From positions 342,987 through 406,986 of the forward strand of contig NW_019774692.1 in NCBI RefSeq assembly GCF_001039355.2: 64,000 nucleotides of DNA. Reading direction: 5' to 3'. A model generated the notes under the pieces. The model saw only the letters and a list, made by a program, of their open reading frames with translations. It was not told the origin of the DNA and made no database searches. The stretch's first letter is position 1. The number at the start of each line of letters is the position of its first letter. This document shows positions 1-10,644 of the stretch, one piece after another. The position numbers were made by a program, and so were the translations under genes. Source of the stretch: Lingula anatina. Lineage: Eukaryota > Brachiopoda > Lingulata > Lingulida > Lingulidae.

Positions 1-146
1 TAGGTAAATCCAATAAATCAGCCGATTTTCTTTTAAAAACATCATTAATTATTGCTCCAATTAAATTAAGTATAAACACATTAATAATTTATTCTATTTG
101 AAAAACAATTAATCCAATTTTAAAAAAAAGAAAATATTATGATTAA
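1..146 (+). CDS. C-terminal end of an ECF-transporter S-component-like membrane protein (partial)
   Basis: Only the last 47 or so codons are in the window, read from base 3 to a TAA at 144-146. The fragment is hydrophobic, contains one UGA read as Trp, and ends in a basic tail. The pattern of a Pro-containing helix followed by a second helix and a Lys/Arg end resembles the last helices of vitamin-uptake S components (folate or riboflavin type) that dock on the shared EcfT/EcfA module. The stop overlaps the start of cysS by 8 bases, so the two are probably co-transcribed. Family assignment rests on a short stretch and is tentative; another multi-pass membrane protein is possible. Confidence 0.4.
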
Positions 147-1455
147 AATTTTTGATACAAAAACAAAAAAAATTAAAGAAATAAAAAAAAATGAAAAAAT
201 AAACATATATCTTTGTGGTCCAACAGTTTATGATGATTTACATATTGGAAATTTTAGAAATGTTGTAATATTTAATTGAATTACAAATTTGTTAAAGGAA
301 TTTAAATATGATTTTGAATTTATACAAAATATAACTGATATTGATGACAAAATCATTGAAAAAGCAATTAAAGAAAATAAAACAGAAGAAGAAATAACAA
401 AAAAATACACAAAAAACTTTTTAGATTTATTAAAAAAATTTAACATACAAACTCCTAAATTAATAAATGTTACTAAAAATATTCAACCTATTATTGATTT
501 AATAGATGAATTATTTCAAAAAAAAATGGTTTATAAAACACATGATGGTATTTATTTTGATGTTAGTAAAGATAAAGGTTATGGAAGAATTAAAAAGCAA
601 ACAGAATTTTTAAAAAATGAAAATAAAATTTTAAATAATAAAGAAGATATTCAAGATTTTGCAATTTGAAAATTTAAAACAAAAGGTAAGACATGATTTT
701 CTAAATGAGGTTTTGGTAGACCAGGTTGACATATTGAATGTTCTTTAATAGTTAATAAATATTTTAAAAAAAAACTTTCTATTCATGGTGGTGGTAAAGA
801 CTTAATTTTTCCTCATCATGAAAATGAATATGCAATTTTAAATGTAATTAATAAAAAAATGGAAAATACTATTTGATTACATAATGGATTTGTTGAATTT
901 GAATATGAAAAAATTAGTAAATCAAAAGATAATTTTAAAAAATTTTTAGTAAAAAATTTATTAAATGATTATTCTGCAAATACAATAAAAATATTTTTTG
1001 CTTTTACTAACTATAAAAATGATATTAGTTTTAATTTCAAACACTTAAATACATGTAAAAATTTTGAAAATAAAATTAAAAATACATTTAAAAAAATAAA
1101 TTTATACAAATTTTTGAAAAATATTCAAGAAACACATGAAATTGATCAAAATTTATTTAATGAATTTTTAAATTCATTTGCAAATAATTTAAATACTATT
1201 AAATGTTTAGATTTAATTTCATATCAATTAAAAAATATAAATCATTTGTTAAATAATTTTAAATTTGATGATATTTTAATATTTGAAAATACACTTAAAA
1301 AATGTATTGAATTATTAGGTATTAAAATTAAAAAAATTAAATTTAATGATGTAACAAAAAAACAAATTATTAAATGAAATAGTTATATTGAAAACAAAGA
1401 TTTTAAGAAAGCAGATAAATTAAGAGAAATTTTAAAAGAAAAAAATATTTTATAA
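139..1455 (+). CDS. cysS: Cysteinyl-tRNA synthetase
   Basis: This class I enzyme charges tRNA-Cys with cysteine in the cytoplasm. The 438-residue protein has a Cys in CGPTVYDD (Cys26) followed by the HIGN form of the HIGH motif at residues 35-38. A GWHIECS stretch and PHHENE supply the other zinc ligands, and KISKS at about 258-262 is the KMSKS loop. Several tryptophans are encoded by UGA, so the gene appears broken under the standard code but is intact. It starts inside the end of the upstream membrane gene and is followed by rlmB after 45 bases, the order seen in Bacillus. Length is close to the family norm of about 440-460. Confidence 0.96.
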
Positions 1456-1500
1456 AAAATATTTTTTAAATTTTAAAAAAAATAGAATTATTATTTAATT

Positions 1501-2223
1501 ATGAAAAATTTAATTTGTGGGAAAAAAGTTATTTATACAATTTTAAAAGAAAGACCAAATTATATTAAAAAAGTTTTTTTATCTAAAAATGATAAATCAT
1601 ATTTTAAATTTAAAAAAATGGGAATTGAAGTTTTTTTTTGAAATAATGAAAAGTTTGAAAAAAATTTTCCTAATTTAAACCATCAAAAAATAGCAGCAGA
1701 AATTTTAGATTTTAAATATTATGATTTTGATAAATTTTTAAATAATATTAAAAATGATTTAAATAAACAATTAGTTTTAATATTAGATCATATTCAAGAT
1801 CCCTTTAATTTTGGTGGAATAATTAGAACAGCAGTTTCTTGTGGTGTAAATACTATAATTATTCCGAAAATAAAACAAACATTAGTTACTAATTCAGTAA
1901 TAAAAGCAACTACTGGAAATATTTTTAAATTAAAAATTATTCAAGTAAATAATTTATCAAGGGTAGTTGATAAATTAAAGAATAATAATTTTTGAGTTTT
2001 TAGTACTGAAATGGAAAATTCAAAAGATTATAGAAAAGTTGATTTTAAAGATATAAATATAGTTTTAATTATTGGTAATGAAAGCAAAGGTGTTAGTCAA
2101 CTTTTAATAAAAAAATCAGATTTTATAATTAAAATTCCAATGAAACATGTTGAATCTTTAAATGTTTCTGTTGCAACTGCAATAATATTATATGAAATTA
2201 GAAATAAACAAAAATATTGATAA
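1501..2223 (+). CDS. rlmB: 23S rRNA 2'-O-methyltransferase, TrmH/SpoU family (RlmB)
   Basis: A SPOUT-class methyltransferase, 240 residues, expected to methylate the ribose of a guanosine in 23S rRNA using S-adenosylmethionine. Visible SpoU motifs are LDHIQDPFNFGGIIRTA (motif 1), IIGNESKGVS (motif 2) and a C-terminal LNVSVATAIILYE (motif 3), which together form the trefoil knot. A short N-terminal substrate-binding part starts with MKNLICGKKVIY. The final codons need UGA as Trp, and the stop is TAA at 2221-2223. The next gene starts 32 bases upstream of this stop. The cysS-rlmB-sigH-secE-nusG order supports RlmB over other SpoU enzymes. Confidence 0.9.
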
Positions 2224-2791
2224 TTTAGATTTTTTAATTTATTCATTTCAAGTTACTTATAATAAAAAAATATTTTTTTTAATTAAAAACGAACTTGATT
2301 CTTGAATGGTAGCTACAATTAAAATAATTTTAAAAAAATTTCCTAAAATTTTAATTAAATATGAAGAGTTAATTTATTTTAAAGATATTTATTTGTTAAA
2401 AAATTTATTGAAGTTTGATTCAAGTTTAAACATACCATTTAAAACTTTTCTTATAAAAAATTTAAAATGGAATTTTTTAACTAAATTAAGAAGTTATATT
2501 ACTTTAAATAAACAAAAAGTAAATTATTCTAAAGAATATGACGATAATAAACATATAAATTTTAATTCTTTTAGTTTATATTCTAAAAATAATTATGAAG
2601 ATATTTTATATTTATTAAATTTACTTTCTAATTTAGAAAAAAAAGTTTTTTTACTTAAATTTAAAGGATATAAATTAGCTGAAATTGTAAAATCTTTAAA
2701 TTTAGATTATAAAATTATAAGCAATGCATTACATAGAGCAAAAAGTAAATTAAAAAGATATATAATAAAGAATAATTTAAATATTTTTTAA
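2192..2791 (+). CDS. sigH: SigH-like alternative RNA polymerase sigma factor
   Basis: A 199-residue protein whose C-terminal third has the shape of sigma region 4: a helix with LSNLEKKVFLLKFKGYK, then LAEIVKSLNLDYKIISNAL as the helix-turn-helix, then a basic RAKSKLKRYI tail. The N-terminal two thirds would cover region 2 but are strongly diverged. I chose the ATG at 2192 because the frame is open back to it and it overlaps rlmB by 32 bases, as is common here. In Bacillus the gene between rlmB/yacP and secE-nusG is sigH, so synteny supports the call. A related minor sigma factor is known in Mycoplasma genitalium. It could guide polymerase to a small regulon, but no target promoter can be named from this window. 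Confidence 0.68.
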
Positions 2792-2805
2792 ATTTAAATT
2801 TAATA

Positions 2806-3015
2806 ATGAAAAAATATTTTTTTAGATTTATTTTTTGGATTAAGAACTTGTTTTTTTCTTATTTTTATCAATTATTTAAACTAAAATTTATTGGTAAAAA
2901 ACAACTTATTAATATGTTTGTTTTATTAATATTGTTATTTTTCTTTTTAGGTTTGATATTGGTAGGAAGTAATTTTTTATTTATTGAAATATTTAAATCA
3001 TTAAAATTGTTATAA
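2806..3015 (+). CDS. secE: Protein translocase subunit SecE
   Basis: A 69-residue protein with one strong transmembrane helix near the C-terminus (roughly residues 42-63) after a basic amphipathic N-terminal part. This is the minimal SecE form found in Gram-positive bacteria and Mollicutes. SecE clamps SecY in the general secretion channel. It lies directly in front of nusG, the near-universal secE-nusG-rplK-rplA order. rpmG, which often precedes secE, is not present here. Sequence alone is weak because SecE is small and variable, but position makes the call firm. Confidence 0.85.
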   Translation: MKKYFFRFIFWIKNLFFSYFYQLFKLKFIGKKQLINMFVLLILLFFFLGLILVGSNFLFIEIFKSLKLL

Positions 3016-3025
3016 AGGAAAAAAT

Positions 3026-3559
3026 ATGGAAGTTTGAATTTCTATTAAATGTAGAAGAAATAAAGATTGAGAAGTATTAGAGTTTTTAAATTCTAATATT
3101 GATGGAATTGAGGCTAAAATTATTGAAGTTCCAAAAAAAGATTCTAAAAAATCAATTAAAAATCAATGACCAGGAACAATTTTTATTAAAGTAAATACTA
3201 TAAAAGGCGAAGTTCCAATTGATATTAGAAACCAAATTTTAAAAGTACCTCATTTTATGAGATTTAATAGTTATGAAAGAGGATATAATAAAAATCCTAT
3301 ATTTATAAGTAAAAGAGAATTTAATAAAATTTTAAAAAATTCTGAAACAATTGAAGTTTTATCAGATGGTAAATTTAAACCTAGTGATATTGATTTTGAA
3401 ATAAATGATTTAGTTGTAATTACACATGGTGTCTTTAGAGGATATGAAGGTGAAGTTATTGAAATTGATTATGATACAGGTCAAATAACAGTTAATGTTG
3501 AATTTTTTGGTCGTATGACACCTACTAAAGTAGGATTTTTGGAGTGTAAAAGAAAATAA
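3026..3559 (+). CDS. nusG: Transcription termination/antitermination protein NusG
   Basis: A 177-residue protein with an NGN domain first and a KOW domain in the C-terminal third ([15 protein letters not shown], about residues 132-146). NusG binds RNA polymerase and modulates pausing and termination; it also links polymerase to the ribosome. A clear Shine-Dalgarno-like AAAGGAA stands a few bases before the ATG at 3026. The stop codon shares one base with the rplK start (TAATG), which suggests translational coupling. Two UGA Trp codons in the first 20 residues show why standard-code gene finding misses this start. Confidence 0.95.
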
Positions 3560-3978
3560 TGAGTAAAAAGGTTGTTAAACAAGTTAAATTACAGTTTCCT
3601 GGTGGTGAATTAAAACCAGGTCCAACATTAGCATCTGTTGGGGTAAATATTATGGAGTTTTGTAAAGCATTTAATGCTGCTACATCTGATAAAAAAGGAC
3701 AAATTATTCCTGCTTTAATTACAGTTTATAATGATAAATCATTTACATTTGAAATTAAAACACCTCCTACTTCTGCATTAATTAAACAATATGCAAAAAT
3801 TGAAAAAGGTTCATCTAATTCAAAAACAGATTTTATTGGAATTTTAAATGATGAACAAATTTCAGAAATTGCAAAAATTAAAATGCCAGATTTAAATACT
3901 GATGATTTAAATCAAGCAAAAAAAATAGTAATTGGAACAATGAAAAGAATGGGTATTAAACAAGAGGAAAGTAAATAA
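3559..3978 (+). CDS. rplK: 50S ribosomal protein L11
   Basis: A 139-residue protein with the L11 N-terminal signature [14 protein letters not shown] and the C-terminal RNA-binding domain. L11 forms the GTPase-associated centre with 23S rRNA helices 43-44 and is needed for the stringent response in bacteria that have RelA. Length matches the family (about 140). It starts on the last base of the nusG stop and is followed after 2 bases by rplA, the classical L11 operon. Confidence 0.97.
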   Translation: MSKKVVKQVKLQFPGGELKPGPTLASVGVNIMEFCKAFNAATSDKKGQIIPALITVYNDKSFTFEIKTPPTSALIKQYAKIEKGSSNSKTDFIGILNDEQISEIAKIKMPDLNTDDLNQAKKIVIGTMKRMGIKQEESK

Positions 3979-3980
3979 AT

Positions 3981-4664
3981 ATGAAAAAAAGAAGTAAAAA
4001 TTATTTACAATGAAAAGAAAAATATTGAAACAAAAAAGAATTAAGTTTTTTAGATTGTTTAAATATTTTAAAGAATAATAAATTAGAAAAATTTGATACT
4101 ACTTTAAATATTACTTATCATTTAAATTTAAATACTAAAAAAAATGAACATAATATAAAAGGTTTTTATACTTTACCTAATGCTAAAGCTAAAGATTTAA
4201 AAATTGTTGTTTTTACAAAAGATCATAAAAGCGATATTTTACCAAATGAAGTTTTTAAAATTGGTGGTATTGAATTAATTGATGAAATTAAAAAAACAAA
4301 AAAAATAGATTTTGATGTTGTAATTGCAACGCCAGAAATAATGAATAATTTAGGACAAATTGCTTCTATTTTAGGTCCTAGAAAACTTATGCCATCTGTA
4401 AAACATGGAACTGTAACTAGAAATTTAAAACAAATTATTGATGAATATAAAAAAGGTAAAAGAACTTTTGCAACTGATGGTTCAAAATCAGTTCATTTTG
4501 TATTAGGTTCATTAAATGAATCAATTGAAAAATTACAAGAAAACTATTTATATATTTTTGAAAAAATAAATAAAATTCGTCCAAAAAGTATAAAAGGTAA
4601 ATATATTAAAGGTATTCATATTTCAACAACTATGAGTCCTGGATTTAAGATAAGTTTATCTTAA
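3981..4664 (+). CDS. rplA: 50S ribosomal protein L1
   Basis: A 227-residue L1 protein with the conserved LGPRKLMPSVKHGTVT stretch and the C-terminal TMSPG. L1 binds the mobile L1 stalk of 23S rRNA and helps release deacylated tRNA; in many bacteria it represses its own operon by binding the leader mRNA. The start at 3981 lies two bases after the rplK stop. Two early UGA codons are Trp (LQWKEKYWNKK). The gene ends one base before metG. Confidence 0.95.
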
Positions 4665-4665
4665 T

Positions 4666-6198
4666 ATGTCAATAAAAAAACCAGTTATTTTAATCACAAC
4701 ACCAATTTATTATTGTAATTCTGAATTACATTTAGGTCATTTATACTCTACATTTTATGCAGATTTTTTATCTAGATTTTATAAAAATGAAAATTATAAT
4801 GTTTATTTTTTAACTGGTGTTGATCAACATGGTCAAAAAATTTTTAAAAAATCAAAAGAAAATAATTTAGATACTAAAGAATTTGTTGACTTTCAAACAA
4901 ATAAAATAATAGATTTGTGAAAAAAAGCAAATGTAAATTATACTCATTTTGTTAAAACAACTGATTTAAAACATAAAGAATTTGTTATTAATTTATTTAA
5001 AAAATTATTTTTTAAAAATGAAGTTGTTTTAAAAAATTATTCTGGAAAATATTGTATTTCATGTGAAAATTTTGTTTTTGAAAAAAATTTAGATAATAAA
5101 TGTTTAATATGTAAAAATGAATTAAGTGATTTATCAGAAAAAAATTATTTTCTTTCAATTAAAAAAGAAGAATTAAATGAAATTAAAAAAATTATTCAAG
5201 AATATAAAAATAAAAATAAAAATATTAAATTTTTAAATCAATTAGATGAATATTTAAAAAAAGGTGAAATTAATTTTTCAATAAGTAGAAGTAAAGTTAA
5301 TTGAGGAATTAAATTAAATGAAAAAGAAAATCAAACTGCTTATGTTTGATTTGATGCATTATTAAGTTATTTATCACCATTTAATTTGAAAGAAATAAAT
5401 GAAACTTGAAAATCTAAAGATTCAAAAATTATTCAAATTTTAGGTAAAGAAATTATTAAATTTCATTTAATTTTTTGACCTATTTTATTAAAAAAACAAG
5501 GTTTTAAATATCCTGATAATTTTTTAGTTCATGGTTGAATTTTAAATAAAAACACAAAAATGTCAAAAAGTATTGGTAATGTATTATCTGCAAGTGTTTT
5601 TTTAGAAAAATATGATGTAGATGTTGCACGTTTATATTTAGCAAAGTTAATGAATCCACAATTAGATGTTGAATTTGAAATGAATTTATTTGATGAATTT
5701 TATAATTCACATATTGTAAAAAATTTAAGTAATTTTCATTTTCGTTTATTAAGTATGATAAAAAAATATCAAATAAATTTTTTTAATATTAAAAATATAA
5801 AAAAAGTATATCAAAAAAAATTATTAAAAGAAGAAGAAAATATTAAAAAATTTATTGATAATTTTAAAAAGAATTTTAAAAATTTTAAAATTGCAAAATC
5901 ATTTAATGAACTTTTTTATTTATTAGATTATGGAAATAAAAAAATTGCATTAGAAGAACCATGAGTTTTGTATCAACAAAATAAAATAGAAAAATTAAAC
6001 ATTGTTATTTATATTTTGTTAGTTATTTTAAAAGTTGTTAGTGATTTTTTAGTTTCATTTGCACCTAATATTTCCAATAAAATTAAATATGATTTAAATT
6101 TTATAAAGAATATAAATAATATTTATGAAATAGAATTAGAATTTTTTGATAATTTTCAAGTAAAATTAATTAAACATTTATATGATAAAAGAATTTAA
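4666..6198 (+). CDS. metG: Methionyl-tRNA synthetase
   Basis: A 510-residue class I synthetase that charges initiator and elongator tRNA-Met. The HLGH motif is in ELHLGHLYSTF near the N-terminus, KMSKSIGN is at about residues 298-305, and two Cys pairs (CISC and CLIC) form the zinc knuckle of the connective domain. The C-terminal anticodon-binding helices are present, but there is no dimerising tRNA-binding domain, as in other small genomes. Many Trp residues are UGA. The end overlaps hpt by 17 bases. Confidence 0.95.
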
Positions 6199-6751
6199 TA
6201 AAAAACATAAACTAGTTGATAGAATAATTTTTTCAAATGCTGAAATACAAAAAGGTATTATTGAACTTGCTGAAAAATTAAATAAAAAATATAAAAATAT
6301 AAAAGAACCAATTTTATTACTTGGTATTTTAAAAGGTTGTGGTCCATTTATGTTTGATTTAATTAAATATTTAAATTTTGATTTTAAAATTGATTTTATG
6401 ATTGTAAGTTCTTACTTTGGTGGATTAGAAAAAAAAATCAATAATCCAAAAATAGTTTTAGATGTTGATTATTCAGTAGAAAATCATCATATTTTAATTA
6501 TTGAAGATATTGTTGAAACAGGTCATACAGTTGAAAGCATTAAAAAACATTTAAATAATAAAAATATAAAAGATATAAAAATAATAAGTTTACTTTATAA
6601 AAAAGTTCAAAAATCAATTTTAAAACCTGATTTTTATGTTTTTGATGCACCAAATGAATTTTTGATTGGTTTTGGTTTAGATTATAATGAGAAATTAAGA
6701 AATTTAGGATATATTGCAACTTTTAAAAAAGATAAGTCAAAATGTCAATAA
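6182..6751 (+). CDS. hpt: Hypoxanthine-guanine phosphoribosyltransferase
   Basis: A 189-residue purine-salvage enzyme that makes IMP or GMP from the free base and PRPP. The PRPP-binding loop reads ILIIEDIVETGHTVESI, preceded by a flexible-loop region with VSSYFGG. Length matches bacterial Hpt. Mollicutes generally cannot make purines, so salvage of this kind is expected to be essential. The start overlaps metG by 17 bases and the end overlaps thrS by 10, so it sits inside a tightly packed operon. Confidence 0.93.
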   Translation: MIKEFNKKHKLVDRIIFSNAEIQKGIIELAEKLNKKYKNIKEPILLLGILKGCGPFMFDLIKYLNFDFKIDFMIVSSYFGGLEKKINNPKIVLDVDYSVENHHILIIEDIVETGHTVESIKKHLNNKNIKDIKIISLLYKKVQKSILKPDFYVFDAPNEFLIGFGLDYNEKLRNLGYIATFKKDKSKCQ

Positions 6752-8457
6752 TTATAAACGAAAAAATAAAACTAATAAGTTTATTTAATACTTTTAAAGA
6801 TAAAAATGATAAAAATATTTATATAGACGATATATTTTTAGAAAATAAAATAATTTCAAGTTTATATTTAATTGATATATTTTTAAAAGATAAAGAAATT
6901 TTTCTTATTCAAATTAAAAATGATTTTATTGAAATTGATTTTCTTTCAGATGAAAAAATTAAATTAAAAACTTTAAAAAAAATACTTTGAAAAGATCAAT
7001 TACAAAAAATAAAATTACATAATATTTTTAAAAAAAGATTTACAATCAATTTTTTTGATTCTTCAAAATTATTAAAAGATTTTAATATAGAAATTAAAAA
7101 TGATAATTTTAATTTCAAATTTTTTGATGAGTTATTTTTACAAAACTTATCAACTTATAAATTAGATAATAAAATTATTAATAGATTACAATTTAAAATT
7201 TCAAGTTCAGATAATTTATTGGATTCTGATCATAGAAAAATTAATAAAAAAGTTAATTTTTTTTGTTTTGATCAATTAATAGGTTCTGCATTACCAGTTT
7301 GATTGGGTAATGGAGAATTAGTAAAAAATTTAATTAAAAATTATGTTAGAAAATTAGAAGAAGAAAATAATTTTTTATTTGTAACAACACCTGTTATTGT
7401 AAATAAAAAATTATATGAAATAAGTGGTCATTTTAAACATTATAAAGATTCAATGTTTCCATTAATTTATGATGGAATTAATTCTTTTGTTTTAAGACCT
7501 ATGACATGTCCACAACATTGTCTTATTTTTAATCATAATAAAAGATCATATAAAGAATTACCATTAAGAATTTCAGAAAATTCATTATTATTTAGATATG
7601 AAACTAGTGGTAGTTTAACTGGTTTAGAACGTGTAAGACAAATGGAATTAAAAGATTTGCATGTTTTTATTCAAAAAGATGAACAAATTATTAAAAATGA
7701 AATTCAAAAACTTTATAAAATGACAATTAAAATGCTTAAAGTTTTAGGTATAAAAATAAATAAAATATATCTTTCACTTCATGATAAAAATGATAAAAAT
7801 AAGTATTTTGATGATCAAAAGCTTTGAAAAGAAACAGAAACAATTTTACAAAAAATTTTAAATGATATGAATGTTGAATTTCAAATTATGAAAGGTGAAG
7901 CGGCCTTTTATGGTCCAAAAATTGATTTTCAAATTAAAAGTGCTTTAGGACATGATATTACTATTTCAACAATTCAATTGGATTTTTTATTACCTAGAAA
8001 TTTTAAATTAAAATATAGAACTAAATTACAAGAAAAAGATTTAAGATATCAAACACCAATAATTTTACATCATGGTATTTTTGGAACATATGAAAGATTA
8101 ATTTCAATTTTATTAGAACAAAATAATGGTTGATTACCATTTTGATTATCTGTAAATCAAGTTGCAATATTACCAGTAACAAGTAATTTTGAAGTTAATT
8201 TATATTGTAAAAGAATAAAACAATTATTAGAAAAGTATCAAATACGTTGTAAATTATTTGAATTTAATAATAATTTAAGTTTAAATATAAAAGAAGTTTG
8301 AAATCAAAAAATTCCATATAAAATTGTTATTGGTGAAAAAGAATTAAAAGAAAAAGAATTTATAGTTTCACATTATAAAGATGTAATTAAAAATAATAAA
8401 ATGAAAATTTTTGATTTTATAGAACATTGTAAAGTAAAATTAATAAATGAAAAATAA
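6742..8457 (+). CDS. thrS: Threonyl-tRNA synthetase
   Basis: A 571-residue class II synthetase. The catalytic core is clear: the zinc ligands in MTCPQHC, motif 2 around LLFRYETSGSL, and motif 3 near ILHHGIFGTYERL. The C-terminal anticodon-binding domain starts near LPVWLSVNQVAILPVT. It is about 70 residues shorter than typical bacterial ThrRS. The N-terminal TGS domain is not recognisable and the editing domain is shortened and diverged (residues about 1-180), as in other Mollicutes. Loss of editing would allow Ser-tRNA-Thr errors; this is inference. infC starts inside its last codons. Confidence 0.94.
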
Positions 8458-9049
8458 TATGAAAAGAAAAATAAAAAAACCTAGAGAAATTTTAAATTAT
8501 AGTATTCCTTTTACATCTTTTGAAGTAATTGATGAAAATGGTAATTTTTTAGGAAAAATGAATAAAGATGATGCTTTAAAATTAGCAGAATCAAAAAATT
8601 TAGATTTATATTGTGTAAATACTAATCCAAATAATCCTTTATGTAAAATTCTTGACTTTGGAAAATTTAAATATAATAAATCAAAATCAGAACGTAAAAA
8701 TAAAAAAAATTCTACAGTTAATGAAATTAAAGAAATAAGAATAAGTGCAAGTATTGATGTAAATGATCTAAAAATCAAATCAGAAAGAGCAAGAAAATTT
8801 TTATTAGAAAACAAAAAAGTAAAAATTTCTATGAGATTAAAAGGTCGTGAAAGATATATAAAAGGTTATGGTTTAGATAAGTTAAATGAATTTATTAATG
8901 GTCTATGTGATGTATCAGAAATATTAAGTGTAACAAAATTAGTAAATAGAACATATAATACATTAATAATACCTTTAAAAAGTAATGTCAAAAAAAATGA
9001 AAACAAAAAAATCATTAATAAAGAGATTGAAGATAACAAAGAAAAATAA
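8447..9049 (+). CDS. infC: Translation initiation factor IF-3
   Basis: A 200-residue IF-3 that binds the 30S subunit and checks start-codon pairing. The N-domain has the typical FEVIDENGNFLGKM, the linker is Lys-rich (SKSERKNKK), and the C-domain carries KEIRISASIDVNDLKIK and VKISMRLKGRE. A second in-frame ATG at 8459 is an alternative start. It leads the conserved infC-rpmI-rplT operon, and its own coding end overlaps rpmI by 65 bases. In other bacteria this operon is autoregulated by L20 at the leader; no such structure is evident here because thrS runs into it. Confidence 0.96.
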   Translation: MKNNMKRKIKKPREILNYSIPFTSFEVIDENGNFLGKMNKDDALKLAESKNLDLYCVNTNPNNPLCKILDFGKFKYNKSKSERKNKKNSTVNEIKEIRISASIDVNDLKIKSERARKFLLENKKVKISMRLKGRERYIKGYGLDKLNEFINGLCDVSEILSVTKLVNRTYNTLIIPLKSNVKKNENKKIINKEIEDNKEK

Positions 9050-9179
9050 ATGAATTGTTAAATCAGCAAACACATCACATTTAGCTTCATCAAAATCAAG
9101 AAAACAAAAACAAAGATTAGATAAAACTAATGTTACAAAAAAAGTTGATCAAAAAAGATTATTAAAATTATTAGGATAA
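8985..9179 (+). CDS. rpmI: 50S ribosomal protein L35
   Basis: A 64-residue, very basic protein with the L35 pattern [12 protein letters not shown] near the start and RKQKQRLD in the middle. It is interrupted under the standard code by one UGA Trp. I give the ATG at 8985; an in-frame ATG at 8997 would begin exactly at the usual MKTKKS and may be the real start. Either start lies inside the infC coding region, an unusually long overlap of 53-65 bases. The position between infC and rplT makes the identity safe. Confidence 0.92.
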
Positions 9180-9183
9180 AAAA

Positions 9184-9531
9184 ATGGCTAGAGTTAAAGG
9201 AAGCGTAAGCACAAGAAAAAGAAGAAAAAAGATTTTAGAAGTTGCAAAAGGTTATGTTGGTTCTAAGTCAAAACTTTATAGAGTAGCAAATGAACAAGTT
9301 CTTCATTCTTGAAATTATTCATTTAGAGATAGAAGAAACAAAAAAAGAGATTTAAAAAAACTGTGAATTAAAAGAATTAATGCTGCTGCAAGATTAAATT
9401 CAATAACTTATTCAAAATTTATAGATTTATTATTAAAAAATAAAGTTGAATTAAATAGAAAAATGTTAGCATCAATTGCATATGAAAATCCTGAAACATT
9501 TTCATTAATTATAAAAACATTAAAAAAATAA
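9184..9531 (+). CDS. rplT: 50S ribosomal protein L20
   Basis: A 115-residue L20 with the typical basic N-terminal helix ([16 protein letters not shown]), the [10 protein letters not shown] and [11 protein letters not shown] segments, and the C-terminal RNA-binding domain. L20 is required early in 50S assembly. It starts 4 bases after rpmI. Length is equal to the family norm. Three tryptophans are UGA, so the gene is easily missed with the standard code. Confidence 0.96.
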
Positions 9532-9552
9532 TTTTTTAATTAAATTAATAAC

Positions 9553-10644
9553 ATGGATACTTTACCAATTGTTTTATTAGTATTTATTGCTTTTTTATTT
9601 TTAGTAATTTGTTTCTTTTTATATAAAAATTTTTCTAAAGAAAATAAAAATAATTTAGATAAAGAATGTTTAAAACAAATTTCAAATGATCTTTTAATTT
9701 TAAAAAGTCAAAATTTAAATATTGATAAAATTAAAGATTTTCAATTAACAATAAAAGATAGACAATTAAATCAAGATAACGATTTAAAAACAATTGTTAA
9801 AACATTAAATAATTTAGAAAAAGTTTCTCAATTTCAAACTGAAAATTTAAATAGAGAAACATCAAAATTATCTGATGAAATTAAAATTATAAATCAAGTT
9901 TTTACAAGTAATTATAAAAGAGGAGAGTTTGGTGAAATTTCATTAAAATGAGTTTTAGAAGAATGTTTTAATGAAAACGAAGACATAATTATTCCACAAT
10001 ATACTTTAAAAAATGGTAATAGACCAGATTATTTTTTAAAAACAAATAATGGTGGAATTGCAATTGATAGTAAATTTCCATTTGATAATTTTGTAAAGAT
10101 TATAAAGTTAAAAGAAAATACTAATGAATATAATAAAGAGATTTCATTATTAAAAAAACATTTAAAAAATCATATTAATAATGTAAGTAGTAAATATATT
10201 TCAAAAATTGATGATGTAGAACAAGTTTTTCTTTATTTACCATCTGAAACATTATTTAGTTTTATTCATAGTAAAAGAGATTTAGAAGATATAAGAAAAT
10301 ATGCTTTATCAAAACATGTTATTTTTACTTCTTCTTCAACTATACCTGCTGTTTTAAGATTAATTGCATTATTTGAAAGAGATAGAAAACTTAAAAAGAA
10401 TTTAAGTAAAATAGTTGAATCATTTAAACAAATTTTAGTTGAATCAAACAGATTAAAAGAACGTTGAATAAAAATTGATAATAAACTTGAAACAATAGTT
10501 AATAATAAAAAAGATTTTAATATATCAGTTCAAAAACTTACTAATAAAATTGAAAAAACAGTTAATTCAAAAATTGAACCAGAAATTTTAAAAATAAAAG
10601 AAAATAATAAAAAAGATAAAATCATTAATAATGAAATTAATTAA
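9553..10644 (+). CDS. rmuC: RmuC-domain protein (DNA recombination protein)
   Basis: A 363-residue protein with one N-terminal transmembrane helix (about residues 4-24), a coiled-coil segment, then the RmuC domain (YKRGEFGEISLKWVL, PDYFLKTNNGGIAIDSKFPF, EQVFLYLPSETLF, HVIFTSSSTIPAVLRLI). RmuC proteins restrict inversion at short repeats in E. coli, and the fold is nuclease-like. Residues around GIAIDSKFPF fit the expected D and K of a PD-(D/E)XK-type core. The stop overlaps pheS by 14 bases. Confidence 0.85.
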
